Origin: Eretmocerus hayati
Lineage: Eukaryota; Arthropoda; Insecta; Hymenoptera; Aphelinidae
Length of the DNA: 64,000 nt
Direction: 5' to 3'
Assembly: GCA_029851415.1 (NCBI GenBank)
Contig: CM056741.1
Location: 62,858,282 to 62,922,281, forward strand
Position 1 is the stretch's first letter, and every line of letters starts with the position of its first letter. The position numbers and the translations under genes were made by a program. Below, piece by piece: positions 55,094 to 64,000 of this stretch. The notes beneath the pieces are model-generated. The model searched no databases. It was given only the letters and a program-made list of their open reading frames with translations, and was not told the DNA's origin.

Positions 55094-58000
55094 GTGAGTA
55101 CGAACTATCATTCGCAATATGAGGCATCATCTACTTGTTCATCAAAAATTTGAACCGATTGGTAATGATTACAGCCCCGCGAATTGATTTATGCATACAA
55201 AATACTGTGTTCAATCGAGATAGTTAATTTCTTTTTATCCAGAAGGAATAAAAATAGTTTATCTCACGACAAAAGTGTAAGAACTATTGTTCATCATTCG
55301 AACCAAGAAATGTCACGTTCGAACGCAGTTTTGGGGTTCTCGCAATGCAAAATCATTGCCCTGTGCTCTTCAGACTCATTTCAAGCTCGGAGAACTCCAT
55401 TCCCGAGTCGAATTTCCCTCGCTCCGCTCGGGGAATAAAGTGACCTGGCGCCCGAAGTGAGCGTAAGCGCCCAGAGCAATAACGTACTATTTCACTTCCG
55501 AGTAATGCGTTCCGTCGAAATCATCGCAAGGATGGTAGAATAGTATATTTCGGTCCAAGTTGCAGTTTACGGGTTACCGGAAGGGAAAAAGTAACCAATG
55601 AAAATGACACCAAAAACTGTCAATGGGATCTTGTTCTATGGGTTGAACAGATCACAATCCCGTGTTGCAGTAAATCCTATTAGCTGCTCGTGTGTTCGAT
55701 TGGCGTGATATTGAATTTTTCAATGGGGAATCCTATGTATTTCACAAATGAATTATCTCACAATCAATGTTTCCCTCGATCAACACGCTGTATCGACCCA
55801 CTCCGTTCTTTTTCAACGTATTTCGGCTCATTTTGTAGATGTTGACAAGAGCTCAAAGATAAGCTACATTATGTTCAGTTGTAGTCGAAGTGAGCCGAGA
55901 TTTGCCATGCTCAAGAAGCAGAGATTTCATTCTCACGAAAATGCAGGATTCTTCTTCTCAAAAGATCGTGACTTCTCGAGCTTCTAACTCCGACAGATCT
56001 CAATATTTTTCGACGTACCCTGGCTCTTTATCAAGTTCATCACGAGAACTATGGAACAGATTGAAGTGTGTTGTTTTTTCATGGATATGCTCTATTTACA
56101 AGGGGAAATTTTCTGTTTTTACGAGGGCCCGATTTCATTTTTTGAGAACAAATTGAGGTTCTTCGAGTTCCCAACTCAGGTGTATCTTCACATTTCATGG
56201 CACGACTTAGCCTACTCTGAAGCTCAATATCAGAATACTATCAAATAAGCTCAGCTGAGTGGAGATTTATAAAGTTGCATCGGAACTAGAAGTTCGAAAA
56301 ACCTCAATTTGTTCTCAAAAAGTGAAGTCCTGCCCTCATAAAAACAGAAAATTTCCCCTTGTAAATAGAGCATATCCATGAAAGTACAACACACTTCAAT
56401 CTGTTCCATAGTTCTCGTGATGAACTTGATAAAGAGCCAGGGTACGTCGAAAAATATTGAGATCTGTCGGAGTTACAAGCTCGAGAAGTCACAATCTTTT
56501 GAGAAGAAGAATCCTGCGTTTTCGTAAGAATGAAATCTCTGCTTCTTGAGCATGGCAAATCTCGTCTCACTTCGACTACAACTGAACATAATCGAGCTTA
56601 TCTTTGAGCTCTTGTCAAATTCTACAAAATGAGCCCAGATACGTTGAAGAAGAATGGAGTGGGTCGATACAGCATGTTGATCGAGGGAAACATTGATTGT
56701 GATATACATTCATATGTAAAATACATAGGATTCCCCATTGAAATATTCAATATCACGCCAATCGAACAAACGAGCAGCTAGGATTCACTGCAACACGGGA
56801 TTTTGATCTGTTCAACTCATAGAACAAGATCCCATTGACAGTTTTCGGTGTCATTTTCATTGGTTACTTCCTCCCTTCCGGCAACCCGTGAGTTGAGGGT
56901 CGAGATAATCGTGTGGGAGCGAGAGACGCGAAAGGTATTTTTTTTCAATTTGGTAGGCAACCAAATATAGGAAAATTACAAAAATTGGTTTCACCCTCGC
57001 ACATCAAACTGGTTTTCAATGAACCGTGAGCGGAAGTCGACAAACTGTGCACAAAGTACATTCTTTGACACAGTGTATCAAAGATTGTAAATGTGTCTCA
57101 TGCGAGGCAATTTTATGCTACGGGATCACATCACGAATATTTGTTAACTAGACTTGAGGTCAACTTGCTGTCATCTTCACGTTTATTTTCTAATTCCCAC
57201 GGCGAATACTTTTTCTCTTTTATTGATGCTTTGTGAACGAAATATTCAATCCACGAATCACGTTCATGAAATCTCTAGGATATTGGACTGAAATGAACGC
57301 TGGAAAATTTTCTTCTGAACAAACTTAAGATTCTCAGCTCAGTAGTTATTGAAACTACTCAATGAATTTTCTCGAGGATTTAAAATTTTTATGGTTCTGG
57401 ATCCCGTACGCGTCCTGCAGGAACGCGACTCTAATTATTATGACTCAAATTGAAAGAATAGGGTTGGGACCTTTGCATATTCGGATATCCGTGGATATTT
57501 TGAACTGCGCTGGATTCGAGACATTTGATTTTCATATACAATTGTTTACCTTGCGGATCACGGAATATCCGGATAGTACCGGGATAATTTGCGGATAATT
57601 CCAGCCCTATGAAAGAAGAATTGTGATGTTTCACTTGAGTGCACTTAGAGAGGAGACAGATTTTACTGCGAAGAGAAAATTCTCCTAGTTTCACAATTTT
57701 ATAGTAATGCCAAAGCCCAGGCTTTCTTATTCATTGTCACTCTCAATATTCATAATTTGTTCACAGAAAATTTTGGTCATCCACACAAAATATTTCTAGA
57801 TGTTATCAGCTCATCAAGCAATAATGACAGTCCAAATTTTAAAATATGAGAAAAAGTTCGATTCGTGCACTTCTCGCTTGATTCCATAACTTGCTCAAAT
57901 CTATACGTATGAGTCACAGAATTAGGATTAGTTTCCATAGGTGATACGAAAACAACACAATGGAAATATTGGATCCATTCCCAAGCCTCTAAGTGGAAAA

Positions 58001-61000
58001 ATAAACCATACAGGAGCCTGAATCATACCAAAGTATTGTCCCTTTACCGTCAACTCAGTCACTTGCAGGAAATTTTTATTTCTTACATTTATTAGATGTA
58101 TTTGAATTTTAATCGCACATTCACTTCCAATTTACGTATATAGATGCGAGGCTTCTACATCCAAATTTTTCATTTAAAACTTTTCGTGATGTATAGTCCC
58201 CGATAAAATTGAGTGGACAGTACGCAAAAATTTACAAATCAGCGACTCAGGACAACTCTTGAGGGCTTATACCTCTGAATTATGCACAATTGGATCCCCG
58301 AGCATCTCACATTTACTCATGAAGAGCGGCGACTTCAACAATTCGCGTGACGGAACTGCAGAAGGCATTGTAGTCGAGCACCTCGATTTTCGATTAGACA
58401 GAATTGAGTGGACACGCACTAAAAAGCTTATGGAAATCTGAATATACCATCCGCCCATGCATATAGGGCTTTTTATTGACCAAGGCAATCCCGTAATCAC
58501 TAATGCTCATCCATCGATGGTTATAGGTTTCGCGGAATCTCGTTACACGTGACGAGAAGGTCGGAAATGGAATTCTTCAGATTTCTGTTCAATTTGACTG
58601 CGAAAAATGCATCAATGCACAGCATTGGAATGAGAGAACTCAAGAATGAAGGGAATGATGGAATACCAGTCCTGGGAGCCCATTCTTGTAGCCTCACTAT
58701 CAAGATCTTGTATTGAAGGTGTCCAAAATTGCCTGTAAAAGAACACGGAAGAGAGAAAACACTCGAAAAAAAGATCCAACCTGATAGCGACTGGACGGAA
58801 TTGAATTCGAATCTTCAGTTGGGTGTATCTATGGAGTTTTCTCAATTGTTGGACCCGAAAATCTCGAGTGGAGACGGGGGTCAGATGGGTACAATCATCA
58901 CTTTAGATAAAGGGTGGAAGGATACAGCCCAATATGTGAACGTAGATGATCAAATGAATCCCAAATTCTTCAAAATGAGCTAGAATTTGAATCCAATTCA
59001 CACATTCATTAGTTCCAAGCATTTGAAACCCATTCGACCATCTACGCTTACATATTGGGTTGTATCCCCCTACCCTTTCTCTGGAGCGATGATTGTACCC
59101 ATCTGACTCCCATCTCCACTCGAGATTTTCGGGTCCTACAACTGAAAAAACTCCATGGGTACATCCAACTGAAGATTTGAATTTGATTCCATCCAGCCGG
59201 TATCGGTTTGAATCCTTCTTTTCGCGTATTTTTTCTCCTTCCTGTTCTCTTACAGGCGATTTTGGACACGTTTCATACAAGATCTTGATAATGAGGCTAC
59301 AAGAATGGGCTCCCAGGACTGGTATTCCATCATTCTCTTCATTCTTAAGTCCTCTCATTTCGATACAGCGCGTTGATGCATTTTTCGCAGTCAAATTGAA
59401 CAGAAATCTAAAGAATTCCATTTCCAACCTTCTCGTCACGTGTAACGAGATTCCGCGAAGCCCAGACCCATTGATGGAGGAACAATAGTGATTACGCGAT
59501 TGCCCTGGTCACTTGAAAGCTCTATATATTTGAGCAAATGGTCTATTCAGATTTCCATCAGCTTTTTAATGCGTGTCCACTCAATTCTGTCCAATCGAAA
59601 ATCGAGGTGCTCGTACACAATGCCTTCTGCAGTTTCGTCACGCAAATTGTTGAAGTCACCGCTCTTCATGAGTAAATTTGAGATGCTCGGGGATCCAATT
59701 GTGCATAATTTAGAGGCATAAACCCTCAAGAGTTGTCCTGAGTCACTGATTTGTGAATTCTCGCATACTATCCACTCAATTTTGTCGGGGACTGTATGTG
59801 TAATTAGTTCATAAGACGATCCTCATGAATAACAAAAGGACAAACCTCACACCTCATCGCGATTGTGCTGCTCCACTGTTCATAAACGATGAGGCGGAAG
59901 TGGATATTCTGTGGAATTTCGATGAAAGAGATTGAACATTTCTCCTCTTGCGCAATTCTTATTGAATCATGGAAATAGCTCATCTTTGAAACTGATAGTA
60001 CGTGATTTTCACATGTTTGCGCGTGATTAATCAGCTTTGATAAATAACCATAGGTATGATGGAAGAGAAAATATGGAGATCAATGACATTGCTGTCAGCC
60101 TTGGTCTCGGTTTTACCTTGACTAAACAGCATACGCGTTGAGCATTAGTCACAGAAGTCTATGTGCAACTTTGTGTTGAACTCCCTACAAATTTCGTATA
60201 GATTTTTTCACATATCGTCTCGTATCGTCACACATATCTCCACATATCGTCTACAACGAACTTTTAAATTGATCATGTAATTTGGATCGTAATAACGCGT
60301 TGTATTCCCTCGACGAAATGAAATAATATAATAACAAAATAAAGAATAAGAATATAGACCTCAAGTGCTTCGCCCTCTCGTGTCTGGAAAATTCGTTTTT
60401 CTTCTTTCACATTTTGGCCATATCTTTCTGCTTCTACGCAGATTTGACCTCAGCCATAATACCAGGTGATATAGATCAAATGCAACTGGTTGAAAGTTGG
60501 GAGGATTTCTGTGCTCGGGTGTTCGAAACATTTCCACGAATTTCTAAAGATAGTTGTCATCGTGGGCCGTTTTCAAGAGAATTATATAAGTCAATCCATC
60601 GATATCATCTGAATTTTATTATTTATTATCCCTGTTCGGTTGATCGCACGAGCAACTTCACACACTAGATCGTACTAACTAGGTTCATTGGTGACAGACA
60701 AAAAATACAAGAATAATTCTTTCTGATTTGAACCGAAATTGCCATATAATGAGATCATAGGTAACAGGAGGGATCAAAACATCTGGATCACGGATTAGGC
60801 TAAAACTGCAGGAATAGTCTTCTTTCAGCACAAGAAGGCGATATCTAAAATTATAGACCCTAACGCTCAAGCATTCCCGAGCTACACCAGCCAAGGACAT
60901 TGGCATTGCGGGTATACCTATATGTATGATTTTTAACATAGGCCTATAAGGGCAGTGCTAATGTATATGGTTGTAATCCGGAAACACTTGAGTGTTAGGG

Positions 61001-64000
61001 TCTATAATTTTCGATATCGCCTTCTTGTGCTGAAAGAAGACTATTCCTGCATTTTCAGACGAATCCGTGATACGGACGTGATGAACTCTCATGGGTTAAT
61101 AAGAATATTTCTGTGCTAATAAGAATATTTCGCGAAACTGAAACTTCTTTCTCTCGTTATGATGCTCCGAATGAGCTCACATTGACAAAGCACGAATACC
61201 CTTATCTAGATATTTGCAATTATCTTGAAGGATCTGTGGAATCAAAATCGTCTGTACAAAATTTTATCCATCTTGCAGGTACATGGCTCTAATGGAACAC
61301 ATCACGGGTCGAATTTATTAGGGGTGAGCATATCAATGATTTGAAATTTCTTATGGTTTTAAACATTGTTGGTGATTGGCATGCATAAGGACTATGACTA
61401 ACAACAAATGTCTAGACCCGTAGCCTAAAAAGCAGATCCGCGCATTATGTAGAATTTAGGGTGCGGAGTTGGCCAAATCATTCGAGATCACCGCGATCCC
61501 CGGGCATATGGAGTCTCAAGAAAGCTACTCAGCTTTTAAAAACAGCGGTGGTGCGAGTTTTCAATAAGTATAACCTCATACGTATTCTGAGCACCTCCTG
61601 GTTCCTGTATTGTTCAAAAATACAATCCATTCACAATCAACCATTCGATTTTCCGAGTTCACTCCATATTTTATAATGGCATTTTACAACTGTCAGCTGC
61701 TATATTTTTCGATATTCTATCTTTAGTGAAGTGAATCTACTCCCAACTCACCTTGATCTTATACATCTTCACCTCAGACAACAAGGATCAAGTCTTGGCA
61801 CCGAACAACATTTGGCAACAATTTGTTATCCGGAATGCTCTTTTCATTTCAAAATAGTCGTATGTTTTTGAAGCAGTAAGCCAGGCCCTTTTTTAGTATG
61901 ACAGCAAGAAAAGTACTCTTGGTGATTTGGAGTGGATATAATTTTCATTTGATGTACATACAATTCTCATTAGATGTTTCAAAGATGTGCTCTATAGTCG
62001 CGATGTGCTATTTAGTCTAGGCTACCTTAAAACTCTTTTCTTTTGTCTATTCAAGTCCCTCGTGATCTTTCTGGGAATTGAGATAACGTTCGGAGAAGGC
62101 TATCATAAATTTTCTGATATCTATTCATTATCAGATGCATGAGACAAAGGGCGCATTTTGGACGTCTCGTAAGACAATTTTGCGGAACAAATCGATGTTG
62201 AGATTATCACCCGGGGACCCTATATCCAAGCATTCTCAATCGTTCTCGATGATGAGCTTATCGCCAATACCCACGAAAGACCAAAATACATTGCATTTTC
62301 AGCGCAAGATAGCGTGCCCCCAACTCGCGATCCTTGCTGCTCACTTTCTTCTATGAATATCGGGAATAATCACATCTTAGACGTATGCTAAAGATATAAT
62401 CGGTTACGTCCTGTGATGTGCTTGCCGAATATTTGCGGTTACCCGAGAGAAACGGGTCGGATCGATGGCTGGTTTAAGCCCGTAGTTATTCTTCGCAGTA
62501 TTCGGGATGCAGTAATAGTCGAAAAGCAGTAATATCAGCGCAGTAGTAGGGAATCATTCGCAGCATTAGAAGCACCGTTTCTTGCTCGGCATTAAGTTAA
62601 TTATAATTTCTTGTGACCTCGGATCGGTCTGAAAATTTGTCGATACCTTTCCAAGACGTAGACGAACGGTCTCAAAAAATTTCGGGCTCGACATCTAATG
62701 ATGGGCACAGAATCTGCGATGCGCAACCTGGACGCATTCGAAATACCCGCAGTAATTGGGACACTTACCCAATGTCGTGAATCTCAACAAGTTTGTTACA
62801 AAAAATTCACTGCTTAGCCGACAGTTTTCAGAACTTGTCACCGTAGGGTGATGTATGCACATTGCCAGAGCCCTGAGCTCGGACGAAACGATTCCCCAAT
62901 CGAGTCAAAGATCACTTAATTGTAGGCGCGATATGTCATCGATAACTGAATATGGTGATCAGTTGTCTGAAAATGCAACTCAATTAATTGCCCAACTTTC
63001 TCTTATCTTATTCGTATTTTTCTTTTCAGGTTCTCCAGCCCCCAAGCATAAGCGTGAGTATGCTTCGTCAAATCATGTTTCGTGGACCTTCGAAATAAAA
63101 TGAGCTCCCTCGTTCTCTCTTGCATAATTGAAGGGGAAGTTACAGAAACAACTTGATTGATCAAATCGATCCTAATACGATGTGATATGAGATATCTCAT
63201 TAGTTCAACCTCCAACTGTTTTACTACACCAACTATTACAACTTCCATGGTAGTTTGAAATTTCAAAATCAGAAATAATGTATGTGCGAATAAGTTTATC
63301 ATCGGACAAACCTAAGGGGACATTCAGACCTTGAACCGCATGAAATTTCGGAATGGGAAATCTCAGCTACCCATGTTTCTACAGAATAGAGCTCCCTGAC
63401 AAATTTTACACAAATATAGTTTTTCTTCTTGTGAAGGGATTTAGATGTGATATTTTCACGCAAACTGAACTTGACAGAGTGGAGCTTTTTTCATACTAAT
63501 GAGAGGTCTAATGATACTTTGAATGCATCTAGAAGACTCTCTTTTCTATGTACTTCCAGGTTCAAGCTGGGCAAGACATTCACTTAAACCATGGACATCA
63601 AGGTTCTTACTATGAATCTCATCAAGCATCTGGGCAAGTTTCAGCTCACAGTTCCGCAGGGTTTCATATCTCTACCAGTGCATCAAATCAGGTTCGTGGT
63701 GCTTATTCTCACACCAAAACAATACAAAAGCTATGACGAATACTCTATCGTTGATGCTCCTCACTTACACGCAGCTTGGCGTTCGAGAATACGACTCCAG
63801 AACTCTTATAATGCTCACCTATATTTTTACGTTGGTCCGAGGTTGTTTGATATTTTCCAACCGCCAACCTCTTATCGCACCGAGCTATCAAACGTTATTT
63901 GTGGATCTCTTGGAGTACAAGAAATTTTGGATAGAGAATCTTTTCTCTGTCTATTGACATATATAGTAGAACTCTTTGATGAATCTCACAAGTACAGGTT
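55043..64000 (+). CDS. gene B: paralogue of gene A, partial (exons 1-4 in window)
   Basis: Exons: 55043-55093, 61279-61323, 63030-63053 and 63560-63691, all phase 0, with GT/AG sites matching gene A. The product starts MAFKITIPSFLAYLLLV, then VHGSNGTHHGSNLLG and VLQPPSIS, then a 44-residue repeat beginning VQAGQDIHLNHGHQGSYYES. All length differences from gene A are multiples of 3 within exons, whereas introns carry many frameshifting indels, which argues that gene B is still under selection for coding. Further exons lie beyond the window. The function is unknown, as for gene A. Confidence 0.78.
55570..56888. mobile_element. 1.32-kb foldback element in intron 1 of gene B
   Basis: Arms of about 590 bp (CGGGTTACCGGAAGG at the left tip, roughly complementary at the right) surround a ~130-bp loop near 56230. 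Mirror frames (55748-55987 and 56709-56473) are nearly the same peptide. It sits between the same flanks (GGTCCAAGTTGCA and TTGAGGGTCGAGATAATC) as the unrelated 630-bp hairpin of gene A. Confidence 0.85.
58194..59794. mobile_element. 1.6-kb TA-flanked foldback element in intron 1 of gene B
   Basis: The terminal repeat is CAGTCCCCGACAAAATTGAG on the right and its near match on the left. TA lies on each side (58192-58193, 59795-59796). Arms of about 700 bp pair over most of the length. Gene A has the undisturbed GATGTATGTG site at 8265-8274, so the insertion post-dates the duplication. A 178-codon minus-strand frame (59439-58903) has no recognisable domain. Confidence 0.88.
60735..61095. mobile_element. 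Harbinger-like hairpin MITE, copy in gene B intron 1
   Basis: Orthologous to about 9135-9500; arms share GACCCTAACGCTCAAGC and GTGTTAGGGTCTATAATTTT. Present in both copies, so older than the duplication. Confidence 0.7.
61279..61323 (+). CDS. gene B exon 2
   Basis: Fifteen codons, VHGSNGTHHGSNLLG, between TTGCAG and GTGAGC. A 6-bp in-frame deletion relative to gene A halves the histidine run. Confidence 0.85.
61324..63029 (+). other. gene B intron 2
   Basis: Collinear with 9746-10865, except for a copy-B-specific insertion at about 62146-62771 that I cannot classify. A GCAGTAATA-type motif recurs inside it. Confidence 0.55.
63030..63053 (+). CDS. gene B exon 3 (24-bp micro-exon)
   Basis: Eight codons, VLQPPSIS, between TTTTCAG and GTGAGT. 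The donor is 6 nt earlier than in gene A. Confidence 0.7.
63560..63691 (+). CDS. gene B exon 4 (repeat unit, 44 codons)
   Basis: The acceptor is TTCCAG and the donor GTTCGT. Upstream sequence (about 63500-63557) resembles that before gene A exon 4, while the exon and the downstream intron resemble gene A exon 5, so this unit looks like a fusion of two units. Confidence 0.87.

Larger units (their letters stand above)
55094..61278 (+). other. gene B intron 1
   Basis: 6.2 kb, longer than in gene A because of two large foldbacks (55570-56888 and 58194-59794). It shares the Harbinger-like hairpin (about 60735-61095). Confidence 0.7.
50664..64000 (+). repeat. segmental duplication, copy B (continues beyond window)
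   Basis: Copy B aligns with 2316-14660. It has its own insertions at about 52653-54378, 55570-56888, 58194-59794 and 62146-62771, and lacks those at 4058, 6622, 11044 and 12050. The last ~300 bp are nearly identical to 14310-14600. Confidence 0.9.

Noticed and set aside
55748..56709. Mirror-image frames with nearly the same peptide on both strands
   Set aside because: Explained by the arms of the foldback; no known domain.
58903..59439. 178-codon minus-strand frame in the 1.6-kb foldback
   Set aside because: No transposase motif or other domain; both arms give related frames because of the palindrome.

Overview
The window looks like an animal, most likely arthropod, nuclear genome. Small coding exons are separated by long introns with GT/AG splice sites, there is a TATA-type promoter, the DNA is AT-rich, and transposable elements are dense (a decayed LINE, a complete but dead DIRS retrotransposon, pogo/Tigger-like, Tc1-like and Harbinger-like DNA elements, and many hairpin/foldback elements). 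I see no prokaryotic genes, rRNA, convincing tRNA or CRISPR.

The main content is one host gene, called gene A here, read by eye on the + strand. It runs from a TATA box at 4918 and an ATG at 4978 to a stop at 36948. I assembled 20 exons of 30-132 bp. Every exon is a multiple of 3, and every junction is phase 0. They join into about 582 residues: a signal-peptide exon, two micro-exons, five copies of a ~40-residue Gly/Gln/His/Ser-rich exon, then 12 more diverged His/Ser/Gly-rich exons. The protein has no cysteine and no methionine after the first. I do not recognise the family. A secreted structural or coating protein, or a salivary/effector-like protein, is inference only.

The 5' part of gene A (about 2316-14600) is repeated in direct orientation at about 50664-64000 as gene B. 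Gene B has its own TATA box, signal-peptide exon (55043), two micro-exons and first repeat exon (63560), and continues past the window edge. The two copies act as empty-site controls for each other, so several insertions can be defined precisely.

Layout: 1-2315 LINE debris; 2316-4917 5' flank of A; 4918-36948 gene A, with a DIRS element in antisense (15369-20931) in intron 6 and a nested transposon block (28766-33622) in intron 17; 36949-50344 intergenic transposon graveyard containing a giant foldback element (41832-47406) whose arms carry ~174-bp satellite units; 50345-55042 5' flank of B; 55043-64000 start of gene B, with two large foldbacks in intron 1.

All exon calls are manual splice-site readings supported by frame, phase symmetry and, for exons 1-5, by the paralogue. 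No RNA evidence was available.
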